64,000 bases of DNA from Micrococcus sp. GTDB taxonomy: Bacteria; Actinomycetota; Actinomycetes; Actinomycetales; Micrococcaceae. This document shows, one piece after another, positions 51,948-60,016 of the stretch (its first letter is position 1; every line of letters starts with the position of its first letter). A program made the translations under genes and the position numbers. The notes below the pieces were generated by a model that had not been told where the DNA came from, searched no databases, and was given only the letters and a program-made list of their open reading frames with translations. The stretch is from positions 1 through 64,000 of the forward strand of contig JASBVO010000012.1 in NCBI GenBank assembly GCA_029961105.1, given 5' to 3'.

Positions 51948-53225
51948 ATGATCACTGTGGAGGACTGGGCCGAGATTCGGCGGTTGCACCGCGCCGAGGG
52001 GTTGCCGATCAAGGAGATCGTCCGGCGGACGGGCAAGGCGCGGAACACCGTGCGCAAGGCGTTGGCCTCGGATGAGCCGCCGGCCTACCGACGACCGGGC
52101 AAGGGCTCGATCGTGGACGCGTTCGAGCCGGAGATCCGCAAGCTGTTGGTGGAGTATCCGCGGCTGCCGGCCACGGTGATCGCCCAGCGGATCGGCTGGA
52201 CCAACTCGATGACCGTGTTGAAGGATCGGCTCCGGGCGATTCGTCCGGATTACCTGGGCGTGGATCCGGCCGACCGGTTGGTCCATGAACCGGGCCAGGC
52301 AGCGCAGATGGACCTGTGGTTCCCGCCGACCAAGATCCCCGTCGGGCACGGGCAGGAGCAGGTGTTGCCGGTGCTGGTGATGACGCTGACGTATTCCAGG
52401 GCCCTGTCCGCGGTGCTGTTGCCCTCGCGCAAGTCCGGGGACCTGCTGGCCGGGATGTGGCAGCTGATCCACGGCGTCGGTGCGGTGCCCAAGACGCTCG
52501 TCTGGGACCGGGAGGCCGCGATCGCCCCGAAGGGCAAGCCGTTGGCCCCGGTGGCCGCGTTCGCCGGGACCATCGCCACTCGGATGGTGATCGCCCCGCC
52601 CAGGGACCCGGAGTTCAAGGGCATGACCGAGCGAAACAACCAGTACCTGGAGACCTCCTTCCTGCCCGGCAGGGCGTTCACCGACCCGGCGGATTTCAAC
52701 GCCCAGCTCGATGAGTGGACCGGGACCATCGCGAACCGGCGCACCGTCCGCTCCCTGGGCGGGACACCGGTGGCGGCGCTGGCCCGGGACCGGGAGGCGA
52801 TGACCGAGTTGCCGCCGACCCCGCCGGCCACCGGGCTGCGGTGGCGGACCCGGCTGCCCAGGGACTACTACGTGCGCATCGACTCCAACGACTACTCCGT
52901 GGACCCTCAGGCGATCGGCCGGTTCGTGGACGTCAGCGTGGACCTGCACCGGGTGATCGTGGTCTGCGCCGGCACCATCGTCGCCGACCATCCGCGGTGC
53001 TGGGCCGACCGGCAGGTCATCACCGACTCGGCCCACGTGGAAACCGCCCGCCGGTTGCGCAGGGAGTACACCACGGCCCGGCTCCGCCCCCGCCTGCCCG
53101 ATCCGGGGGGAACAGTGCCGATGAGAGCGCTCAGCGACTACGACGTGCTGTTCGGCATCGACTTCACCGCTTCCGCCGACCAGCAGGTTCTGGCCACCGA
53201 GCAGGACCAGGAGGACGTGGCATGA
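51948..53225 (+). CDS. istA: IS21-family transposase IstA
   Basis: The DDE transposase of the element. The N-terminal helix-turn-helix reads IRRLHRAEGLPIKEIVRRTGKARNTVRKAL and an rve-type catalytic core follows, with AQMDLWFP as the first Asp region and DREAAI near the second. The frame opens at 51933; ATG 51948 or GTG 51957 (AGGAGG ten bases upstream) are the likely starts. About 425 residues, a normal length, with no interruption. Confidence 0.92.
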   Translation: MITVEDWAEIRRLHRAEGLPIKEIVRRTGKARNTVRKALASDEPPAYRRPGKGSIVDAFEPEIRKLLVEYPRLPATVIAQRIGWTNSMTVLKDRLRAIRPDYLGVDPADRLVHEPGQAAQMDLWFPPTKIPVGHGQEQVLPVLVMTLTYSRALSAVLLPSRKSGDLLAGMWQLIHGVGAVPKTLVWDREAAIAPKGKPLAPVAAFAGTIATRMVIAPPRDPEFKGMTERNNQYLETSFLPGRAFTDPADFNAQLDEWTGTIANRRTVRSLGGTPVAALARDREAMTELPPTPPATGLRWRTRLPRDYYVRIDSNDYSVDPQAIGRFVDVSVDLHRVIVVCAGTIVADHPRCWADRQVITDSAHVETARRLRREYTTARLRPRLPDPGGTVPMRALSDYDVLFGIDFTASADQQVLATEQDQEDVA

Positions 53226-54025
53226 CCCAGACCGACGCGCCCAACCCTTTGAACGGGCGGGCAGAGAACGTGGAATCGACCATCCTGCACCTGGCCAGGG
53301 CGATGAAGACCCCCACGATCGGGCGGGTCTTCGAACAGCTCGCGGTCACGGCCCGGGACCAGGGCTGGAGCCACGAGCAGTACCTGGCCGCGGTGCTGGA
53401 CCGGCAGGTCTGTGACCGCGAGGCCAACGGCACCGCGCTGCGGATCAGCGGCGCCCACTTCCCGGTGGTGAAGACCCTGGAGGACTTCAACACCGACTAC
53501 CAGCCTGCCCTGCGCCGGGACGTGCTGGCCCACCTGGCCACCACCACGTTCGTGCCCAAGGCCGAGAACGTCATCCTGCTCGGCCCGCCCGGCACCGGCA
53601 AGACCCACCTGGGCATCGGGCTGGGCATCAAGGCCTGCCACGCCGGATACCCCGTCCGGTTCGACACCGCCACCGGGTGGGCCAACACGCTGCGCGCCGC
53701 CCATGACAGCCCCGGCGGGCTGCAGAAGGAACTCAAGCGGCTGAAGCGTTACCGGCTGCTGATCATCGACGAACTCGGCTACCTGCCCTTCGACCCGGCC
53801 ACCGCGAACCTGTTCTTCCAGCTGATCACCACCCGCTACGAGCAGGGCTCGGTGTTGATCACCTCGAACCTGCCGTTCGGGCGCTGGGGCGAGGTCCTGG
53901 GCGACGAGGTCATCGCCGCGGCCATGATCGACCGGCTGGTTCACCACGCCGAGGTCCTCACCCTCGACGGGGACTCCTACCGGACACGAGCCCGCCGAGA
54001 ACTCATCACCGACACCACCACCTAA
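53222..54025 (+). CDS. istB: IS21-family helper ATPase IstB
   Basis: A 267-residue AAA+ ATPase with Walker A GPPGTGKTH and Walker B LLIIDELGYL, and the family sensor block SVLITSNLPFGRW. It assists IstA in target selection. The ATG overlaps the istA stop by 4 bp. Confidence 0.94.
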   Translation: MTQTDAPNPLNGRAENVESTILHLARAMKTPTIGRVFEQLAVTARDQGWSHEQYLAAVLDRQVCDREANGTALRISGAHFPVVKTLEDFNTDYQPALRRDVLAHLATTTFVPKAENVILLGPPGTGKTHLGIGLGIKACHAGYPVRFDTATGWANTLRAAHDSPGGLQKELKRLKRYRLLIIDELGYLPFDPATANLFFQLITTRYEQGSVLITSNLPFGRWGEVLGDEVIAAAMIDRLVHHAEVLTLDGDSYRTRARRELITDTTT

Positions 54026-54095
54026 GAACACAACCAACCCAGAGGGGTCAAATTTCAACCGTCGCTAAGGGGTCAGATTTCGACCGTCGTTGACA

Positions 54096-54225
54096 GGGCG
54101 ATCTGCCGGTAGACCTGCCCCTCGGCGATCTCATCGGCCAAGTACCGCCGCCACCGCCGGACCTGCTCCCGGCTGGGCCCGGCCTCCGGGGAAGCGGTTG
54201 TGGTGGAGTCGTTCGAAGTGTGCAT
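54096..54225 (-). pseudogene. 5' fragment of a VIT1/CCC1-type (rubrerythrin-fused) gene cut by IS21
   Basis: From ATG 54225 about 43 codons read into the right end of the insertion sequence and stop at 54073. The segment REQVRRWRRYLADEIAEGQVYRQIA matches the N-terminus of actinobacterial VIT1/CCC1 family proteins, which carry a rubrerythrin-like domain and transport iron or manganese. The rest of the gene is absent beyond the left end of the element. Family assignment rests on this short stretch. Confidence 0.6.
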
Positions 54226-54639
54226 CGAGTTCCTCACGGCAGGGCCCCGACCGATGCCCGCACCCGAAACGGGTAGACCTCGGCCAGAGCGGTGTCTGGC
54301 CGAAGGTCTCGCTCGCCCGGATGCCATCGGCGTCCGGGTGGGGCGCCGGGCCTCCCATAGGAGGAGACCAGTATGTCGACGCGCCGCTGCAGCCATCCCT
54401 GGGGGTGGGTCGGAACTACTCCCCTTCGACCCGACCAGTCTACCGACCCGACACGCTCCCGCTAGGGGCTGATAGCGAGAGGTGTCCCACGTGAGGACGC
54501 GCGCAACGCTGTACCGCCGGCACCCTTGAGCCCTGTCCCCAGTGTCCCACCGGGTATACCAGTCCACCGCAAGCGGGCAACCACACCGCCCCAGGTAGCT
54601 GGAGCGCAGTCGATCGCGCGTGGTGGGTCCGGGCGACCC

Positions 54640-54757
54640 ACAACTCGGTGGTGCGAGCCACCCGGGAGACCAGCGAGATGGTGATGATGCCGAGGATGAA
54701 GCAGGCGGAGATGACGATCCCGTCTGGACTGAGCACCCACGTACCGGAACCGACCAC
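54640..54757 (-). pseudogene. Remnant of an APC-family amino acid permease C-terminus
   Basis: About 35 codons (LSPDGIVISACFILGIITISLVSRVARTTEL) resemble the last helix and tail start of actinobacterial APC permeases. Nothing recognisable lies on either side, and no start or full domain is present. The remainder of 54226-54786 shows no gene. Confidence 0.5.
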
Positions 54758-54786
54758 GCGCGATGCAGGCCCTGCCTGGGGAAGGC

Positions 54787-55497
54787 TCAGCGTTGGGTGA
54801 GCTCGCCGGTCATGGCGTCGATGCTGAGGTGGTCGCCCTTCCCGCCGCCAGCGCGGTCAAGCTCGATCTTCCAGTGCAGGGAGCCCCCCTCCTCATCCAG
54901 TTCGGCCTCATTCAAGAGCTGGCCTTGACGGCCTTCCAGGGCGGTGCGGATGGCGTCCTCGGCGCTCACCTCGGCCTGCTGGGCGTCCCGGATGGCATCC
55001 TCGTCGTTGTCCCGGCCCTCCTCCTGGACAGTGCCGTCCTCCAGCACCTTGGTCTCGATGACCTCCTGCCCGGAGACGACGTCGATCTCGTACTCATCGC
55101 GGTCATCTTCCCGGTCGACAGTGGTGATCACGCCCCCGGAATGCTGGGACAGCACGGCATCGATCGCGGAGAACACGGCGTCGGTCTCCCCGGAAGCAGC
55201 TGTACCCGAGGTGCTCGGCGAGCCGGTGCCGCCGGCGGTGGCAGTGTCCGAAGTGCTCGGCGAGGTGGTCCCGCCAGAGGTAGCGGTGTCCGAGGTGGTC
55301 GGGGAGGTGGTGTCCTCGGTGGCGGCCGGGGTCGATGCCATCGGCGCTTCCGTAGTAGTCGGCGCTTCCGTAGTGGGGGTGCCGGCGCCATCGTTGTTGT
55401 TGGCGCAACCGGTCAGCACGGCCATTGTGAGCAGGCCGGTTCCGGTGAGCAGCAGGAGCCTGCTCTTCGACCGCTGGGCAGTCCGTATGGTGGTCAT
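54787..55497 (-). CDS. PepSY-domain lipoprotein with Ser/Thr-rich repeats
   Basis: A 236-residue exported lipoprotein with lipobox LTGC (Cys 31). Residues 35-104 are a Thr/Ser/Pro spacer with three 14-residue repeats. After that come two PepSY-like units, about 108-165 (AIDAVLSQHSGGVITTVDRE) and 170-236 (EDAIRTALEGRQGQLLNEAEL). PepSY domains often inhibit proteases or sense the envelope. The ATG at 55497 has AAGG about 9 bases upstream and starts a normal signal peptide. Confidence 0.82.
   Translation of the reverse strand: MTTIRTAQRSKSRLLLLTGTGLLTMAVLTGCANNNDGAGTPTTEAPTTTEAPMASTPAATEDTTSPTTSDTATSGGTTSPSTSDTATAGGTGSPSTSGTAASGETDAVFSAIDAVLSQHSGGVITTVDREDDRDEYEIDVVSGQEVIETKVLEDGTVQEEGRDNDEDAIRDAQQAEVSAEDAIRTALEGRQGQLLNEAELDEEGGSLHWKIELDRAGGGKGDHLSIDAMTGELTQR
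55186..55311 (-). repeat. Three 42-bp tandem repeats in the PepSY lipoprotein gene
   Basis: They encode TTSPTTSDTATSGG, TTSPSTSDTATAGG and TGSPSTSGTAASGE (residues 63-104). The in-frame unit suggests growth by slippage or unequal exchange. Confidence 0.8.
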
Positions 55498-55673
55498 GAT
55501 CCAACCTTGAAGAGGCAGGCACACCATGGCAAGACGACGATTGCTGTGAGTTGGACAGCACTTCGGCAGATAACCCTCTGTGCCCCCGGTCGACGGGCGG
55601 GGATACCCGGTGCTGCTCAATCGTTAAGAGGCACCACCTCGTTGCCCTCGTACCGTGGTACCCAACATCCGCA

Positions 55674-55679
55674 TATATT
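55674..55679 (+). promoter_or_regulatory. Possible -10 box of the DUF1232 gene
   Basis: TATATT stands out in this GC-rich DNA about 55 bases before the ATG at 55736. A near-palindrome GTACCGTGGTAC (55650-55661) covers the expected -35 zone and might be an operator. Confidence 0.35.
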
Positions 55680-55735
55680 CGTCCCTATCGGGCTTGGACC
55701 TGCAGTTGGTCGGGACTGCTAGCCGTGGAGCTGTC

Positions 55736-56158
55736 ATGACGGGTTCGTTCTGGTGGGATGTGGCCATTGGGATCGCGGCCGCGATGCTGCTGGCCTGGCT
55801 CGCCCTCGTGGTCGCCTTGGTCATCGTCCGGCCCCGCGGCCCACTGTTGCGCGAGGCGTTACGAGTGCTGCCTGATGTGCTCCGACTCATCCGCAGGCTC
55901 GCCACCGACAAGAACCTGCCCCGGGGCGTCCGCGTCCGTCTGGGCCTGCTATTGGCCTACCTCGCCTTCCCGGTGGACCTGGTCCCGGACTTCATCCCGG
56001 TCCTGGGGTACGCCGACGATGCCATCATCGTGACCGCCGTGCTGCGCAGTGTAGTGCGCCGTGCCGGCCTGGAGGCCGTCCGCGCGCAGTGGCCCGGCAC
56101 CGACGACGGCTTCGCCGCCGTCGTGCGCCTGACCGGACTGAACCGCCCCACGTCTTGA
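55736..56158 (+). CDS. DUF1232 (YkvA-like) membrane protein
   Basis: A 140-residue protein. An N-terminal helix (WWDVAIGIAAAMLLAWLALVVALVIV) precedes the DUF1232 core LLLAYLAFPVDLVPDFIPVLGYADDAIIV. The family function is unknown. The ATG at 55736 follows GGAG. Complete and in good frame, unlike the gene that follows. Confidence 0.85.
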   Translation: MTGSFWWDVAIGIAAAMLLAWLALVVALVIVRPRGPLLREALRVLPDVLRLIRRLATDKNLPRGVRVRLGLLLAYLAFPVDLVPDFIPVLGYADDAIIVTAVLRSVVRRAGLEAVRAQWPGTDDGFAAVVRLTGLNRPTS

Positions 56159-56393
56159 GGAACGGGCGCACGTTTCGTTTCAGGTGAGCCAGCCGGTGTT
56201 CGCCGCTGCTTCGGCAGGAGTGCCCCGCGAACCTGTCGTCGCCCTGTGAACCCGTCGATGCCCCTGTTGCCGGGACTCCGCCTCGGCGTAGTCTCGCCTC
56301 GTCATCGCGAGGACCGCCGGTGGTGACCTCACCAACGAATCGGCGTACCTGGACGAGTCAGGCACGGGCAGCATGGAAAGAAGAAATAATCCG

Positions 56394-57109
56394 ATGGCCT
56401 CCACCGGGGTTCTCCCCTGCCGCAGCCGGACCCGGAACCCGCCACCGTTGGGGCCTCCCATCCTGAGGGAGGCCCGGTCGAGCGGCGGCTGGTGGGCGTG
56501 GACGTCGCCCGGGGCGTGGCCCTGATCGGGATCGTGGTCGTGAACGTGCTGCCCGAACTGGGCCCGACCGGCAAACCCCTACTGGCCTGGACCCTGCTGG
56601 CGGTGGCCGTGGTCTACGCGGTGGCTGGCCCGGTGGCCATGCAACTGGTCCACGCCACCCGGCCCGGCCTGCCCCAGATCGACACGGACTAGACCTCGGC
56701 CTGGCCGCCGCACACCCCCGACTGTTCTTCACCGACATGCTGCTCACCGGCTTCTACCCGGCCCTGCCCTGGACGGCCTACATCTGCGTGGGCCTGGCGG
56801 TCGGCCGGTCGGCCGGTCGGACCTGAGATCCCGCAAGATCGTCGCCGCCCTGATGGGCGCGGGGGCGGCCCTGGCGGTGTGCATGTGGCTGGTCTCGGTG
56901 CTGTTGCTGGGCCCGAAGGCGGACTGCACCGCATCGTGGCCGCCACCCCGGGTCTGGACCGCGGAGAGATCCAGGACATCCTCGACCCCGAACGCCCGGT
57001 GATGTCCATCGCCATCCAGGTCATCGTGTTCCTGCTCGCCGCCGTCCTCTGGCGGGCCGCCGTGGGCAAAGGCCCCCTGGAGAACATCCTCGTGGTCACC
57101 ACCGGGTAG
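56394..57109 (+). pseudogene. Decayed DUF418/DUF1624-type membrane protein gene
   Basis: Pieces of one acyltransferase-like membrane protein appear in different frames. VERRLVGVDVARGVALIGIVVVNVLPE (56475-56560) is the N-terminal signature. LFFTDMLLTGFYPALPWTAYICVGLAVGR comes from 56720-56808, then SDLRSRKIVAALMGAGAALAVCMWLVSVLLLGP, and LHRIVAATPGLDRG to WRAAVGKGPLENILV near the end. An 8-bp duplication of TCGGCCGG at about 56804-56819 and a one-base loss near 56920 shift the frame. A large part of the middle is missing, and a TAG lies at 56690. It cannot make the full protein. Confidence 0.75.
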
Positions 57110-57796
57110 CTGCGCGCCCTCGTCCTCACCGGCCGCCGTCGCGGCTCACCAGCAGATCACCCCGGTATGCACCAGTGGCTCACGGTTCCCGGGACAATGC
57201 TCCTGGGTATGAGTCATGCCCCCTCCCCGACTCCGGACGTTCCGAGTCCAGCCTCGTGGTGTGCCACCTCGAGTTCCCTCTTGAGGGTGGCAGCACTGAC
57301 ACACCCCGGTGGCCCCGGGTCCCGGGAGAACGGGCCGCGGCTTCAGGAGGCGGATCAGGGCGTACACCCCGAGTCGGTCTCCGGGCGCGCCGGTGCCCCA
57401 TGGGCTGTCAGTGTGGTGTGCCGCGGACAGCCCATGCACGCGGGGTGATGGGGATTCGGCCCTGTGGCCCGGCGGGCCGCGCGGTGGCCGGGGACTCGAG
57501 AACGGTCGTCCTGGCCACCGCCAGGGGAAATCCTGTGCACGTGCAGGCCGCCGGGCACTCTCGTGAACACTTCCATCCCGCCGGGGGACGGGCCCGAGCA
57601 GTGTCCGAGGATTCCTCCGTGCCGACAATAAACTACTCTCTTGGCCCGCCCGAGTCAGTGCCCGTGGAGTGGCAGGGAGAGCACGAGCGTCCGTCCCGGG
57701 AAGAACTGCCTGGCCGTGCGTTCCGGCAGGGTGGGTGAGCCACGTGGCCCTGGCGGTCACCGAGGCGGCCGCCTCCATCCCCGCGCGGGCCGCGTC
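57110..57796. other. 687 bp without a supported gene
   Basis: Open frames exist on both strands but none has protein character or a family match I can see. An inverted repeat with 10-base arms (57399-57408 and 57427-57436, CATGGGCTGT/ACAGCCCATG) is present. It may be another decayed stretch of the island. Confidence 0.4.
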
Positions 57797-59011
57797 CTAT
57801 GCGGCGATCATCCCGTGCGGGTCGATGACGTACTTCCTGGCTGCTCCGCGATCGAATTCCTTGTAGCTCTGGGGTGCATCGTCCAGGCTGATCGTGGTGG
57901 CGTTGACAGCCTGGGAGATGTTCGCCTTGTCCGCCAGGATCATGTTCATCAGCTGGCGGTTGTACCGCTTCACCGGACACTGACCCGTGGTGAACGAGAG
58001 CGACTTCGCCCAGCCGGTGCCCAGCTGCACACCGATCTGCCCGACCTTCGCGTTCTCGTCGATGCCGCCGGGATCTCCGGTCACGTACAGACCCGGGATG
58101 CCCAGGGCACCGCCCACTTGGGTCACGCTCATGATGTCGTTCAGCACCGTGGCCGGTGCCTCTGCGGCGTTGGCCCCGTGACCACGGGCCTCGAAACCTA
58201 CGGCGTCCACCGCTGCGTCGACCAGGGGCACGCCCAGGATCTGCTCGATCCGGTCCGGCAGGGAGCCTTCCTGGCTCAGGTCGATGGTCTCGCAGCCGAA
58301 GCTCGCTGCCTGCTTCAGCCGGTCCGCGTTCATGTCCCCCACGATGACGGCGGAGGCACCCAGCAACTGAGCTGAGAAGGCCGCGGCCAAACCCACCGGT
58401 CCCGCGCCCGCGACATAGACCGTGGACCCGGTCGTGACACCGGCAGTGAACGCGCCGTGGTAACCGGTGGGGAAGATGTCCGACAGCATGGCCAGGTCGA
58501 GGATCTTCTCGAGCGCCTGGTCGCGGTCGGGGAACTTGAGCAGGTTGAAGTCCGCATAGGGCACCATGACGTACTCTGCCTGGCCACCGATCCAGCCGCC
58601 CATGTCCACGTAACCGTAGGCGGCTCCAGGCCGAGCGGGGTTCACGTTGAGGCAGACGCCGGTCTTGCCCTCATTGCACATCCGGCAGCGACCGCACGCG
58701 ATGTTGAAGGGAACGGAGCAGATATCACCTTCCTTGACGAAGAGCACGTCATCGCCAGTCTCGACGACCTCTCCGGTGATCTCGTGGCCCAGCGACTGCC
58801 CGACCGGCGCCGTGGTGCGCCCTCGCACCATGTGCTGGTCGCTGCCGCAGATGTTCGTCGCCACCAGCCTGAGGATGGCGGCGTGCGGCGCCTTCTGCTG
58901 GATGCCCATCTTGCTGGCCACCTCGGACGGCAGCTCCAGCTTGGGGTAGTCGATCGTCTCGACGGCGACTTCCCCGGGGCCCTTATAGACGACTACACGG
59001 TTTCCCGTCAT
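57797..59011 (-). CDS. fdhA: Glutathione-independent formaldehyde dehydrogenase
   Basis: A 404-residue zinc MDR enzyme of the Pseudomonas putida FdhA type. The catalytic zinc Cys is in ATNICGSDQHM, GHEITGEV holds the next ligand, and the structural zinc cysteines are in CGRCRMCNEGKTGVC. YVAGAGPVGLAAAFSAQLLG binds NAD and GDMNADRL follows. The tightly bound NAD loop and the long insert of this branch are present. It oxidises formaldehyde to formate without glutathione or mycothiol. ATG at 59011 with AAAGGAA upstream. Next to an aquaporin gene on the same strand. Confidence 0.88.
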   Translation of the reverse strand: MTGNRVVVYKGPGEVAVETIDYPKLELPSEVASKMGIQQKAPHAAILRLVATNICGSDQHMVRGRTTAPVGQSLGHEITGEVVETGDDVLFVKEGDICSVPFNIACGRCRMCNEGKTGVCLNVNPARPGAAYGYVDMGGWIGGQAEYVMVPYADFNLLKFPDRDQALEKILDLAMLSDIFPTGYHGAFTAGVTTGSTVYVAGAGPVGLAAAFSAQLLGASAVIVGDMNADRLKQAASFGCETIDLSQEGSLPDRIEQILGVPLVDAAVDAVGFEARGHGANAAEAPATVLNDIMSVTQVGGALGIPGLYVTGDPGGIDENAKVGQIGVQLGTGWAKSLSFTTGQCPVKRYNRQLMNMILADKANISQAVNATTISLDDAPQSYKEFDRGAARKYVIDPHGMIAA

Positions 59012-59086
59012 GGCTGTTCCTTTCGATCGTCATTGCTCAACGTGAGTAATGTGCTGGCTCAGTCGTTCTTCACGCATATCGGTGGT

Positions 59087-59881
59087 CTATTCCTCGTGGG
59101 AGTCGAGTCTCTTGTCCCGGCCTTCCGACATGGCCTGGTCATCGGCGCGTGGCTCGGGTTCGGGGAGCTCGCGAGGGCGGGCGACCAGGTCATAGGTCAC
59201 CGCGGCGGCGCAGCTGCCGATCAGCGGACCGATGATATAGAGGGGGAACTGGGCCCACTCGACCGCGCCACCGAAGAAGGTTTGCACGAGGTTCGGCCCG
59301 AAGGTCCGTGCCGGGTTGAGCGAACCGCCGGTCAGGGGCGCGATGACCAGGATGGCTGCGGCGACGGCCAGACCGATGATCAGGCCCGCCCACCCCTTGG
59401 GTGCGCGCTGGTCCACCGCCACCGCCATGACCGCGAGCATGAGCAGGAAGGTGCCCAGCACCTCGGCAATGATGCCTTGGCCGTATGAGACCCCATCACC
59501 CAGGGCGGTCGCTCCACCGCCGAAGTCCACCGCCCGTGACCCGAAGGACGCCACCAGCAGGAGGCTCCCAACCGCCGCACCGAGGAACTGGGCCACGGTG
59601 TAGGGCACCACCTCTGCCCACGGAAAGCGTCTGGTGATCGCCAACGCAAAGGTGACGGCGGGATTGATGTGCGCGCCCGACACGGCGAGGAAGGCGTAGA
59701 TCACCACCGCGACGGCAATGGCAAATCCCAAGGAGATGAAACCGACCCCCGGATAGGTGAGACTCCCGGCGTCCACCGACAAGGCCGCCAGTACCGTTCC
59801 GACACCGAAGACCACCAGAACGGCTGTGCCGAGGACTTCGGCCGAAAGTCGTCGCATGAGGCTCGGGGTCATTTTCACCAT
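59087..59881 (-). CDS. MIP family aquaporin
   Basis: A six-helix channel with both half-helix motifs, HINPAVTFA and LNPARTFGP, and length near 264 residues. The residues around the second NPA (R after NPA) are standard. The frame opens at 59980, but ATG 59881 (or 59872, with GGTGAAA before it) gives a short cytoplasmic N-terminus. It sits just upstream of fdhA in the same direction (75 bp). Substrate could be water, glycerol or small neutral solutes. Confidence 0.9.
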   Translation of the reverse strand: MVKMTPSLMRRLSAEVLGTAVLVVFGVGTVLAALSVDAGSLTYPGVGFISLGFAIAVAVVIYAFLAVSGAHINPAVTFALAITRRFPWAEVVPYTVAQFLGAAVGSLLLVASFGSRAVDFGGGATALGDGVSYGQGIIAEVLGTFLLMLAVMAVAVDQRAPKGWAGLIIGLAVAAAILVIAPLTGGSLNPARTFGPNLVQTFFGGAVEWAQFPLYIIGPLIGSCAAAVTYDLVARPRELPEPEPRADDQAMSEGRDKRLDSHEE

Positions 59882-60016
59882 TCCAGGGGGATACGGAAAA
59901 ATACTCCGGAGAACGGGACTGGGGAATGGCTGCGAGCCTAGGTCGTGTCGGAAACGACGGTCAAGGTCTCGCTTCTGCATCGGCGGGTTCGGCGACGCAG
60001 CCGTCCACTGGGATCC

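Larger units (their letters stand above)
51876..54095 (+). mobile_element. IS21-family insertion sequence (about 2220 bp)
   Basis: Terminal inverted repeats of 52 bp match at about 42 positions (51876-51927 and 54044-54095, ends TGTCRACGAC) and contain the repeated TGACCCC boxes typical of IS21 ends. Inside are istA and istB with an ATGA overlap. The element could extend by two bases at each end. I found no convincing target duplication, which suggests a rearrangement after insertion. Confidence 0.88.

Noticed and set aside
51866-54105. Target-site duplication of the IS21-family element
   Set aside because: The flanks share at most three bases (GGC) under shifted borders, which is not convincing.
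54373-54465. 30-codon ORF with a perfect AGGAGGA before its ATG, on the + strand
   Set aside because: The peptide has no recognisable features and no gene follows on that strand for over 1 kb, so a leader or small-protein role is unsupported. It could be chance in a decayed region.
57175-57738. 187-codon frame in the 687-bp gap
   Set aside because: Composition matches a non-coding shadow in GC-rich DNA, and no motif or start signal supports it.
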